A stretch of DNA of 24,562 nt from Bacillota bacterium. GTDB taxonomy: Bacteria; Bacillota; Clostridia; Oscillospirales; Acutalibacteraceae. The notes under the pieces are model-generated. The model worked only from the letters and a program-made list of their open reading frames with translations. It made no database searches and was not told the origin of the DNA. Numbering within the stretch: the stretch's first letter is position 1; every line of letters starts with the position of its first letter. The stretch covers positions 1 to 24,562 of the forward strand of contig JAEWRF010000194.1 of NCBI GenBank assembly GCA_023460155.1. Reading direction: 5' to 3'. Of the stretch, positions 7,367-14,413 are shown one piece after another. Both the position numbers and the translations under genes were made by a program.

Positions 7367-8308
7367 TTATTGAAAGACCGTTTCAACCGGCGCGGCTCCC
7401 AAATTCAGCATGTAGGTCTGTTCCATATGGCGAACTCCCCACGCGGCGTCTTCCGTTTCTTTAATCAGGCGGAAGCCCGCCTTCCGATACATGGCAATCG
7501 CCGTTTTCTGATCGTCGGTCGTTTCCAGAAAAACGCTTTGATACCCGACGTCCCGCGCAAAGCCGATTGCTTTGTTAAGCAGCTGCTTTCCGAGCCCCTG
7601 CCCGCGGAAATCCGGATGGAGAAGGAACCAGCGCAGCTGTGCAACCCGCTCCGGATGCCCCGCAATCGCAATCGCGCCGACCGTTTTTCCGTCCGCTTCC
7701 GCAAACCAGATGCGGTCCTTCGCGGGGTCGTACTCCTTTAAAAACTCATAAAGCGTCTTGCAGACATAGGCTTCAAACACATGGTTATACCCGCATTCGC
7801 CCGCGTAAATCCACCCGTGCATGCGAATCAGTTCCCCCGCGTCGCCGGGGCGGAGCTCATGCCGGATACGGATTTCCGCCTGTTCCCCGGAAAGAGAGCC
7901 CTGAACAAAATCCATCGCCGAAGCCAGCTCTTCCCGCCTGGTCTGCGACAGGTTCCGGAGCAGCTTTTCCGCCTGACTGTCCGAAAGGGCATTTAAGCGG
8001 GACAGCGTCTCTTTTCCCGACTCTGTAAGAAAAACCGAATAGACCCGTCCGTCTTCCTTCGATTGGGTACGGCCGACAAAGCCTTTTTTCTCAAACTGTT
8101 TCAGGATTCTGCTCAGATAGCCGGAATCGATTTTCAGCTTCTGAATCAGCGCCTTTGCCGAACAGGGCGATTCGCCGAGTTCATACAAAACACGTGCCTC
8201 GGTAATGGAAAACTCCGTATTCAGCAGATGCCGATCCAAAAGTCCCAGCAGATTTGTATAGAAACGATTGAATGTGCGCATCTTTATAATCGGTGCACCA
8301 GTTTGCAT
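7367..8308 (-). CDS. MarR-family regulator fused to a GNAT acetyltransferase
   Basis: A 313-residue two-domain protein. Residues 1-145 form a MarR-type winged helix: the TEARVLYELGESPCSAKALIQKL helix-turn-helix, the DSGYLSRILKQFEKKG recognition helix near 61-76, and a wing with SKEDGRVYSVFLT. Residues 147-313 are a GNAT domain with LHPDFRGQGLGKQLL (acetyl-CoA loop RGQGLG at 235-240) and the ETTDDQKTAIAMYRKAGF motif. Such fusions are a known bacterial architecture, but partners and ligands are mostly unknown. The frame remains open upstream to 8431. I chose ATG 8308 because AGGGG lies 7 nt upstream and because a good promoter lies between the two candidates. The protein may be an acetylation-linked or acetyl-CoA-sensing repressor of its own transcription (inference). 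Confidence 0.87.
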   Translation of the reverse strand: MQTGAPIIKMRTFNRFYTNLLGLLDRHLLNTEFSITEARVLYELGESPCSAKALIQKLKIDSGYLSRILKQFEKKGFVGRTQSKEDGRVYSVFLTESGKETLSRLNALSDSQAEKLLRNLSQTRREELASAMDFVQGSLSGEQAEIRIRHELRPGDAGELIRMHGWIYAGECGYNHVFEAYVCKTLYEFLKEYDPAKDRIWFAEADGKTVGAIAIAGHPERVAQLRWFLLHPDFRGQGLGKQLLNKAIGFARDVGYQSVFLETTDDQKTAIAMYRKAGFRLIKETEDAAWGVRHMEQTYMLNLGAAPVETVFQ

Positions 8309-8336
8309 AAAATCGCCCCTTCCGTCTTTCCTTTTA

Positions 8337-8365
8337 ACTCTACTCAATTTTGCTGACAAAGTCAA
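8337..8365 (-). promoter_or_regulatory. Promoter of the MarR-GNAT gene with overlapping inverted repeat
   Basis: Minus strand TTGACT (8360-8365), 17-nt spacer, TAGAGT (8337-8342). The -35 box is part of an inverted repeat TGACAAAGTCA, where a MarR-type repressor could bind (inference). Confidence 0.5.
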
Positions 8366-8460
8366 CTGGTTTGCTTCTTTTCCTTCCGAAAGACGGGAAG
8401 ACCTCGCCGATAATTCCCGGAACAATTTCATTTTAGAAAATACTTTCTTCCGTTTTTCGG

Positions 8461-8592
8461 TATAATCAATTTTATTAGAGGTAAATCGGTGGAAATTGCT
8501 TTATTTTAGTAGTTTTTTGCCTTTTACACTTAATAATTGAAAGCGTACGCCGGAGTCAAGCCATCTCCAGGCACCTGAGCTTCCGGCGGAGA
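8461..8592 (+). promoter_or_regulatory. -10 box and structured leader of ndk
   Basis: A consensus TATAAT at 8461-8466, without a clear -35, would give a 5' leader of about 155 nt before ndk. The leader contains CGCCGGA/TCCGGCG (8548-8554, 8582-8588) enclosing a smaller stem CTCcAGG/CCTgAG. No T-tract follows and I do not recognise a riboswitch class. Confidence 0.35.
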
Positions 8593-8629
8593 AACAGAGA
8601 AAATTAAATCAAATGCCGGGAGGTAATTT

Positions 8630-9091
8630 ATGCCGAAAATGACCTTTGTACTCCTGAAGCCGGACGCCGTGGAGCGAAAGCTGGTGCGGGAGATCGTTTC
8701 CTACTTTGCAGCCCGCAGCATTTTCCCAAAGCTTTTTGACCTGCAGACCGCTACGGCGGAGAAAATCACGGCCCACTATGCGGAACACATTGAAAAATTC
8801 GGGCCTGAGTTCGAGCAGAAGACAAAAGCCATGTTCGAGGGAAAAACGGTGATTCCGATCGTTCTGACCGGAACCGAAGACGTGATCCGGGACGTACGCA
8901 GCATCGTGGGTGCGACGGAACCCGCCAAAGCGGAACTCGGAACAATCCGGGGAGATTTGGGTGCGGGCGACAGCTATGAGAAGGCGGCCGCCGAACACCG
9001 GCTTGTGGCGAACCTCATTCACGCCTCCGACAGCGAGGAAGCCGTCCGGCGCGAAACCGAGATCTGGCTGCCGGGTTATCCCTGCGAGTAA
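8630..9091 (+). CDS. ndk: Nucleoside diphosphate kinase, variant with an insertion before the active-site histidine
   Basis: A 153-residue nucleoside diphosphate kinase, which transfers the gamma-phosphate of ATP to NDPs through a phosphohistidine. FVLLKPDAV with K10 opens the protein, SIVGATEPAKAELGTIRGDLG follows near residues 91-111, and NLIHASDS holds the catalytic H131. Between TIRGD and the active-site block it has roughly a dozen residues (GDSYEKAAAEHRLVA) that are absent from the standard E. coli-type enzyme. This places it in a longer variant group. GGGAGG precedes the ATG with good spacing. It is monocistronic, with a structured leader and a strong terminator. Confidence 0.92.
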   Translation: MPKMTFVLLKPDAVERKLVREIVSYFAARSIFPKLFDLQTATAEKITAHYAEHIEKFGPEFEQKTKAMFEGKTVIPIVLTGTEDVIRDVRSIVGATEPAKAELGTIRGDLGAGDSYEKAAAEHRLVANLIHASDSEEAVRRETEIWLPGYPCE

Positions 9092-9105
9092 ATGCTTTAT
9101 AATGG

Positions 9106-9156
9106 AAAAAAGGCAGTACGGACACTGAGATTCAGCGTCCGTGCTGCTTCGTTTTT
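9106..9156. terminator. Bidirectional terminator between ndk and the glycerate kinase gene
   Basis: An 11-bp stem GCAGTACGGAC / GTCCGTGCTGC (9113-9123, 9137-9147; one G-T pair) is flanked by an A-run on the left and TTCGTTTTT on the right. It can serve both convergent genes. Confidence 0.8.
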
Positions 9157-9189
9157 CCTGTGCCCTGCTGCGCCGCGCCGAAACGGGAA

Positions 9190-10335
9190 TTAGCCCGTAA
9201 TAACGGAATAAAAGCGCATCAGATTATCCATTGTATCGGCAAGGTCGCGCTGGCTTCTCTTTTTCGCAGCGGAAAAGTCGACGGCTACCCGGTTGATGCT
9301 GAAAACCGCCTTGACCCCAAGCTGGTAAACCGGCTCGATGTTGTCGCCGATATCGCCCACCACCAAGATGAGCGGAACGGTCAGCTTCCGGGCGCGCTTC
9401 GCAACCCCGGAGATTACCTTGCCGCGCAGGCTTTGAAAATCCAGTTTGCCTTCCCCGCTGAAGATCAGGTCGGCACCCTCGGCAAGTTCGTCGAACCGCA
9501 CCGTATCCAGCACGGTCTCGATCCCCATCTGCAGTCTTGAGCCGAAAAAGGCAACCATCCCGGCGCCCATGCCGCCGGCGGCTCCTGCGCCCGGAAGCTC
9601 CCGCACCTCTATGCCCAGGTCTTTCTTCATCACTTCGGCAAGGTGCGCAAGGTTGCGGTCCAGCAGCCGGACCGTCTCCTCGTCGGCGCCCTTCTGCGGG
9701 CCGAACACGGCGGCCGCGCCCTGCGGCCCGCACAGGGGATTGTCAATGTCGCACATCGTAATCAGCTCTGTGTTTTTCAGCTCGGGGCAAAGCTCCGAAG
9801 CGTCGATCGAAACGATGCGGTCCAGCGTTTGGCCCACCGGGACGAACGCTTTCCCTTCGGCATCCAGAAACCGGATGCCCAGCGCGCAGGCCGCTCCGGC
9901 GCCGCCGTCGTTTGTGGCGCTTCCGCCCAGGCCGACGATGATCTTTTTGCAGCCGGATTTCGCCGCGTGGGCGATCAGTTGCCCCACCCCGTAGGTGGTG
10001 GTTTTTTCGGCGTGACGGTTTTCCCCGACGAGCGGCAGTCCCGCGCACGCCGCCATTTCCACGATTGCCGTGCGTCCTCCGTCAACCAAGCCGTAAAACC
10101 CCCGAAGGTTTTCCCCATAGGGACCCTGCACGGGAAGAGAAACCTTTTCCCCGCCCATTGCGGTCAGGAAAGCGTCCACCGTGCCTTCGCCGCCGTCCGC
10201 CACCGGAACCTGCACAATCTGCGCCGCCGGCTCATAGCGCCGGATCTGTTCGGCCATGATGGAGCAGATCTCGGCGGAGCTCATGCTGCCCTTGAAGGAA
10301 TCCGGAATCAGAACCACCTTTTTTAACGCTGCCAT
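9190..10335 (-). CDS. glxK: Glycerate kinase (GarK/GlxK family)
   Basis: A 381-residue glycerate kinase of the GarK/GlxK family, full length. DSFKGS is at residues 12-17, DGGEGT at 47-52, then GLGGSATNDGGAG and a GAGAAGGMGAG segment. Known members phosphorylate D-glycerate with ATP, mostly to 2-phosphoglycerate, feeding lower glycolysis. It starts 4 nt after the stop of the hydroxyacid dehydrogenase gene and has AGGGG eight nt upstream, so the two are co-transcribed. Together they convert hydroxypyruvate (or a similar C3 oxoacid) to glycerate and then phosphoglycerate. It is the last gene of the minus-strand cluster and ends at a strong terminator. Confidence 0.92.
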   Translation of the reverse strand: MAALKKVVLIPDSFKGSMSSAEICSIMAEQIRRYEPAAQIVQVPVADGGEGTVDAFLTAMGGEKVSLPVQGPYGENLRGFYGLVDGGRTAIVEMAACAGLPLVGENRHAEKTTTYGVGQLIAHAAKSGCKKIIVGLGGSATNDGGAGAACALGIRFLDAEGKAFVPVGQTLDRIVSIDASELCPELKNTELITMCDIDNPLCGPQGAAAVFGPQKGADEETVRLLDRNLAHLAEVMKKDLGIEVRELPGAGAAGGMGAGMVAFFGSRLQMGIETVLDTVRFDELAEGADLIFSGEGKLDFQSLRGKVISGVAKRARKLTVPLILVVGDIGDNIEPVYQLGVKAVFSINRVAVDFSAAKKRSQRDLADTMDNLMRFYSVITG

Positions 10336-10339
10336 ATTC

Positions 10340-11302
10340 TCAGCCCCTGTTTACGACGTTGACCGGAGAACCCCCGAGGAATTTTCGCAGGTTCTCCACT
10401 GCGATGTCCATCAGGCGCTGGCGGCTTTCCTTCGGCGCCCAGGAAATGTGCGGCGTAATAATCATGTTCTTCGCCTGAAGCAGCGGATTATCCATTTTGA
10501 TCGGTTCCGTGGAGACCACGTCGACCGCCGCCCCTGCCACCTTGCCGCTGTTCAGCGCGTCGCGCAGGTCCTCCTCCACGATCAGCGGGCCGCGGGAATT
10601 GTTGATGATCATGACGCCGTCCTTCATTTTCGCAATCGTGTCCTTATTGATGATGCCCTGCGTCGCCGGGAACAACGGGCAGTGCAGCGCGATCACGTCG
10701 GAGACGCTCAGCAGCTCGTCCAGCTCCGCATAGCGGCAGGTTTCGCTTTCAACCGAGGGGTCCCGGTAGGAATCATAGGCGACGACCTTCATGCCGAGCG
10801 CCTGCGCGATCTGGCCTGTCCTCCGCCCGATTCTGCCGAAGCCGACGATGCCCATCGTCTTCCCGGCCAGCTCCACCAGCGGATAATTCCAGAAGCACCA
10901 GTCGGCGTTGTTGGTCCAGTCTCCCTTTTTCACACAGTCGGAGTGCTCCCCGATGTGGTGACAAAGCTCCAGCAGAAGGGCAATTGCGAATTGGGCGACC
11001 GCGTCGGTTCCGTAGGTGGGAATGTTGCAGACCGGGATACCCTTCGTCTTTGCAGCCTCCACATCCACCACGTTATAGCCGGTTGCGAGAACGCCGATGA
11101 ATTTCACGTTCGGGCAGGCATCCAGCGTTTCCTTCGTGACCGGGGTTTTGTTGGTGTACACCGCTTCGGCGTCCCCGATCCGTTCGATTACCTTGTCTGC
11201 GGGCGTGCGGTCGTAAACGGTGAGGTCTCCGAGCTTTTCAAGGCCGGACCACGACAGATCCCCCGGATTTTCGGTATAGCCGTCCAATACTACGATTTTC
11301 AT
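10340..11302 (-). CDS. D-2-hydroxyacid dehydrogenase (glycerate dehydrogenase / hydroxypyruvate reductase type)
   Basis: A 320-residue NAD(H)-dependent D-2-hydroxyacid dehydrogenase. The Rossmann motif GFGRIG is at residues 154-159, with D177 at the end of the second strand suggesting NAD preference. Catalytic residues are R237 in NNSRGPL, E266 in STEPI and H285 in TPHISW, and the substrate-binding VLATGYNVVD segment is at 71-80. The YNVVD and SRGPL style is that of HprA-like glycerate dehydrogenases, which interconvert hydroxypyruvate and D-glycerate; glyoxylate reduction is also possible. The neighbouring glycerate kinase (4-nt gap) supports the glycerate assignment. GGAGG lies 8 nt before the ATG, and a recognisable promoter lies just upstream. 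Confidence 0.88.
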   Translation of the reverse strand: MKIVVLDGYTENPGDLSWSGLEKLGDLTVYDRTPADKVIERIGDAEAVYTNKTPVTKETLDACPNVKFIGVLATGYNVVDVEAAKTKGIPVCNIPTYGTDAVAQFAIALLLELCHHIGEHSDCVKKGDWTNNADWCFWNYPLVELAGKTMGIVGFGRIGRRTGQIAQALGMKVVAYDSYRDPSVESETCRYAELDELLSVSDVIALHCPLFPATQGIINKDTIAKMKDGVMIINNSRGPLIVEEDLRDALNSGKVAGAAVDVVSTEPIKMDNPLLQAKNMIITPHISWAPKESRQRLMDIAVENLRKFLGGSPVNVVNRG

Positions 11303-11344
11303 TTTCCGTTCCTCCTGCTGATTTTATAGCTTCTTCTCTTCACA

Positions 11345-11373
11345 ATAATAGAATGTTTTTTCCGGCGGGGCAA
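11345..11373 (-). promoter_or_regulatory. Possible internal promoter for the hydroxyacid dehydrogenase - glycerate kinase pair
   Basis: Minus strand TTGCCC (11368-11373), 17-nt spacer, TATTAT (11345-11350), about 43 nt upstream of the dehydrogenase start. Confidence 0.4.
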
Positions 11374-11430
11374 GTCCCATCCGGTGCTTCGAAACCCGTG
11401 CAATACGATTTTCGAAGGTGTGCTTGTTTT

Positions 11431-12546
11431 TCAGGTCACGCTGCGGGCATACTGCATACCGCCGAGAGCCGTGACGCCGTACTTTGCCAGCAGTCCGTTT
11501 TCCCACGCGGCGAAGGTATCGGCGCTCAGGCCCGTTTTTGCGGCGGTGATCCAGCCGCTGCCCGCTCCGCTCCCGTAGCCGCTGTCACTGCGGGAGAGGA
11601 AATAAAGCACATAGCGGTTTTCGCCGCTCTGCCCGACAAATGTCTCGCCCGCTTTCCGCCCGGAATCGGTCAGCCAGGCAACGTCCTTCGCCGACGCGGT
11701 GCCAAGGTCGGCTCCGCTCACATTCCGCATCTCGGAGCATGGGGAGCCGGTCAGCTTCCGGGCCAGGCTTTCGAACTCCGGTCTTGACTTTGCGGCGGCA
11801 AGCGTGCCGCAGGTCTGGGAGCTTTGGCCGCCGGCAAAGGCATAAAGGTACGAATAGGCGGAATTTTCCGCGGCGTGCTTCCCGTAATATTCCCGCAGCT
11901 GGGCGTCTGAAAAGTGATATTTCGCTTTGAGATCGTCGGTGTAGGCTTTGCCGACATAGGTTTTTTCCATCAGGCCGCGCAGTACAGTCTCCGTCATTCC
12001 CTTCCCGTAAGTCGCAGTAAGGTAAGAGCCAAGGTTTGCGAAGCCCCCGCTTTTCCCCTGAACCTCGTAGTACTCCACGATGTCGTCCACACTGCTTTTT
12101 ACTTCGGGGGTCACCGTATAGCCGGCCTTCACCGCTTCGCTGTAATCAACCGACATGCGGGAAAGCGTATCCTTTGCCTGATCCGTGAAATAATCCTGCC
12201 AGCTTTCCTTTTTATCGCTGACGGTGCAGGTCTGGTCCGCGAGATTTTTGGAGGACTCCAGTCCCATCAGACTCTCGTAGCCGTTCCCCTTGGAGAGCAG
12301 GCTGTGATACGCGCCGAAGTAGTAAAAATTGAATTCCGCGGCGGTGTAGGTTTCGTTCCCCACCTTGAGCGCCTTCGCGCGGTCCGGCGCTCGGAGGGAA
12401 GGGCCGATCAGGCTCCACAGAACCAGGCCCAGCGCAATCGCCCCGCCGCAGACGCCCAGAGAAATCATCAGCGCGTTGACGCGCTTTTCCCGGCCGCCGA
12501 GGCGCTCTTTGCGGGACAGCGCATCCTTACGGGAAGCCTTTGTCAT
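11431..12546 (-). CDS. Membrane-anchored PrsA/SurA-like foldase
   Basis: A 371-residue protein with a Lys/Arg-rich cytoplasmic N-terminus, one membrane segment (about residues 25-47, ALMISLGVCGGAIALGLVL) and a large extracytoplasmic part. KVGNETYTAAEFNFYYFGAY (near 61-80) looks like the SurA N-terminal chaperone entry. The C-terminal half, with FESLARKL and VAWLTDSGRKAGETFVGQ followed by YVLYFLSRS, resembles a degenerate parvulin (PpiC-like) domain. It probably helps fold exported or surface proteins. I chose ATG 12546 over the upstream in-frame start because AAGGAG lies 6 nt upstream. It interrupts an otherwise metabolic cluster and hairpins flank it on both sides, so it may be an independent gene or may serve the neighbouring lipoprotein or transporter. 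Confidence 0.75.
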   Translation of the reverse strand: MTKASRKDALSRKERLGGREKRVNALMISLGVCGGAIALGLVLWSLIGPSLRAPDRAKALKVGNETYTAAEFNFYYFGAYHSLLSKGNGYESLMGLESSKNLADQTCTVSDKKESWQDYFTDQAKDTLSRMSVDYSEAVKAGYTVTPEVKSSVDDIVEYYEVQGKSGGFANLGSYLTATYGKGMTETVLRGLMEKTYVGKAYTDDLKAKYHFSDAQLREYYGKHAAENSAYSYLYAFAGGQSSQTCGTLAAAKSRPEFESLARKLTGSPCSEMRNVSGADLGTASAKDVAWLTDSGRKAGETFVGQSGENRYVLYFLSRSDSGYGSGAGSGWITAAKTGLSADTFAAWENGLLAKYGVTALGGMQYARSVT

Positions 12547-12575
12547 CGGAGACTCCTTCTTTCGGTCGGATAAGC

Positions 12576-12611
12576 GAAACACGGAACCGTCGAACGCCGG
12601 CTCCGTGTTTC
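12576..12611 (-). terminator. Hairpin after the amidohydrolase gene
   Basis: A 10-bp stem GAAACACGGA/TCCGTGTTTC (12576-12585, 12602-12611) with further CCG/CGG pairing inside. It lies 17 nt past the amidohydrolase stop. The T-tract is minimal, so it may be a partial terminator or an mRNA-end stabiliser. Confidence 0.45.
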
Positions 12612-12627
12612 TGGAATTGAGGTGGGT

Positions 12628-13380
12628 TCAAAGGCCGAGCTTAAAAATGCGGTTCGCGTTTTTCCACATGACATTTTCCAGATCGTCTTCGTTTTTGATG
12701 ATTTGGCGGTACTTGGCCAGCTCCACAGGGATCTGGTCCAGGTTGTCCGAAGAAAAGAGGATCTTGCTGCAACCGACTTCTTCTATCATATGCTTGACGG
12801 CGTTTGTGCCGCACCAGCTCGGCTCCAGAAATACGTTATCGAGCTTTTTTGCCAGCAGTCGTGCCTGCTGATGGAACGATTCGGAACCCGCATGGGCCAG
12901 AATCACCGGCACATCCGGATGGTCCTTGGCGCCCTGATAAACGCTTGTGGGGTCCGCAAACGGAATTCCGTTTCCGGTGTGGATCATGAGGGGCACCTTC
13001 AGCGCCCGGCAGACCTCGTACACATGGTAGGCATCCCGGGACGACGGGTGGCAGGCGTGGGCAATCGGGGTGATTTTAATCGCCACAAAGCCCAGCTCTT
13101 TGATGCAGCGGGTCGCCTCGGCGTCGTAATCCTCCGGAAAGAAATGAGGGTTGATGGAGGCCATGCCGAAAAACTTTTTCCGGGGCGCCATTTTTTTGCA
13201 GTAGGCCGCAATGCGGTCGTGGATTTTTACATGCTCGGAAATGTAGGGCCTGGGGATAAACGGCTGGATGATCCCGCCGTCGATCTGAAACCGATCGTAA
13301 TATTCGGTCAGTTCCTCCTCGCGGTTGACCTCGTCGAATACTACGTCCTCCCCCAGGTGAACGTGTGCGTCAATAATCAT
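12628..13380 (-). CDS. Amidohydrolase-2 family metal-dependent hydrolase or decarboxylase
   Basis: A 250-residue TIM-barrel enzyme of the amidohydrolase-related (Amidohydro_2) family. The metal motif is H6-x-H8 in IIDAHVHLG. K102 in AIKITP, H134 in LMIHTGNG, H163 in VILAHAGS and D212 in FSSDN complete the usual metal and catalytic set. This family contains lactonases (for example fuconolactone and 2-pyrone-4,6-dicarboxylate lactonases) and non-oxidative decarboxylases (ACMSD, gamma-resorcylate types), so hydrolysis of a sugar lactone or decarboxylation of a keto acid both fit. The ATG at 13380 gives the canonical N-terminus, although GGAGG is 13 nt away; a GTG at 13434 would overlap the permease gene. 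It follows the permease gene by 25 nt in the same operon. Confidence 0.85.
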   Translation of the reverse strand: MIIDAHVHLGEDVVFDEVNREEELTEYYDRFQIDGGIIQPFIPRPYISEHVKIHDRIAAYCKKMAPRKKFFGMASINPHFFPEDYDAEATRCIKELGFVAIKITPIAHACHPSSRDAYHVYEVCRALKVPLMIHTGNGIPFADPTSVYQGAKDHPDVPVILAHAGSESFHQQARLLAKKLDNVFLEPSWCGTNAVKHMIEEVGCSKILFSSDNLDQIPVELAKYRQIIKNEDDLENVMWKNANRIFKLGL

Positions 13381-13405
13381 AGCGGATCGTATTCCTCCCT
13401 TCCGC

Positions 13406-14413
13406 TCAGGAAGTTTTGGCTTCCTTGGAAGCACATTTGTGATATTTGCGCTGATCTCTTCGGGTTTCGGAGGCGCCGATCAGGAGCACGATAACAATCA
13501 GCGCACCCTTGACCACGCTCTGCATTCCTGCGTCCGCACCCATAAGCTGCAGGCAGGAAATAATCAGGTACAGGAACAGCGAACCCACGAGCGTCCCCGC
13601 CGTATTGGCACGCCCGCCGGACATCAGCGTGCCGCCGACCACGATGCAGGCGATGCTGTCCATCTGGTAGTTGTTGCCCATACCGAGATAGGCCCCGCTG
13701 ACGTGAGCGGAAATCATGGCACCGCACAGACCCGCCAGAACCGCCGCGAAAATATAGGTCAGAATCTCCGTTTTTACTACCTGCACACCCGCGAGGCGCG
13801 CCGCTTCAAGGTTCTGTCCCATGGAAAGCAGGCTTTTGCCGTAGGTAGTGGAGGTGAGCAGAAAATGGATCAGTGCCGCCAACAGGATGACCAGCACGAT
13901 GAAAACGGGGATTCCGGCAACGCGGAATGTGACAATATTCTGCAGGATCGGGGGAATGGTGAACACATTGAACGCATGCCCGATCAGCATTGTAACCGTA
14001 ACAATCAGGTAGTTCATCGCCATCGTTGCAATAATGGCAGGAATTTTCAGGTGGATGACCATCATGCTGTTGAGGAAGCCCACCACCACGCCGCAGGCGA
14101 TGACCACCAGCAGAGCAGGAAGAATCATGCTGTTTTTGCCGTTGCACAGCCCCATGCTGACATAGGCGCCCAGAGTGATCATGCCGGGAATGGAAAGGTC
14201 GATGGCGCCGCGGCCGGTAGTTACCACCAGCATCTGCGCAATGCCCGCGATGGCGAGGAACGACGCGGTGTAGGCATTGTCGATCAGCGAATTGATGCTG
14301 ATTCCACCGCTGCCGAACACGCCCATCAGAATCCAAAGGATCAGGCAGCCGCCCGCCGCATAAAGCCAGCTTCCGTTTCTTCCGGCAAACGCTTTTATTT
14401 TCCGGTTATTCAT
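13406..14413 (-). CDS. CUT2/Rbs-type sugar ABC transporter permease
   Basis: A 335-residue polytopic membrane protein of the RbsC/BPD_transp_2 family. Hydrophobic segments run throughout. Family motifs include TTGRGAIDLSIPGMITLGAYV near residues 65-85, a KIPAIIATMAMNYL segment, GQNLEAARLAGVQV (the cytoplasmic coupling segment) and SIACIVVGGTLMSGGRANTAGT. It should pair with the permease domain of the adjacent fused ATPase-permease to form the translocation pore. Its start overlaps that gene's stop by 4 nt (ATGA), so the two are translationally coupled, and GGAGG precedes the ATG. The C-terminal tail is Lys/Arg-rich and cytoplasmic. Confidence 0.9.
   Translation of the reverse strand: MNNRKIKAFAGRNGSWLYAAGGCLILWILMGVFGSGGISINSLIDNAYTASFLAIAGIAQMLVVTTGRGAIDLSIPGMITLGAYVSMGLCNGKNSMILPALLVVIACGVVVGFLNSMMVIHLKIPAIIATMAMNYLIVTVTMLIGHAFNVFTIPPILQNIVTFRVAGIPVFIVLVILLAALIHFLLTSTTYGKSLLSMGQNLEAARLAGVQVVKTEILTYIFAAVLAGLCGAMISAHVSGAYLGMGNNYQMDSIACIVVGGTLMSGGRANTAGTLVGSLFLYLIISCLQLMGADAGMQSVVKGALIVIVLLIGASETRRDQRKYHKCASKEAKTS

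Noticed and set aside
8548..8588. Known riboswitch in the ndk leader
   Set aside because: I could not match the stems and loops to any riboswitch class that I know, and there is no terminator or sequestered ribosome binding site to support one.
12612..12627. Separate promoter for the PrsA-like gene
   Set aside because: The gap between the amidohydrolase stop and the foldase start is mostly occupied by the hairpin, and no -35/-10 pair could be found.
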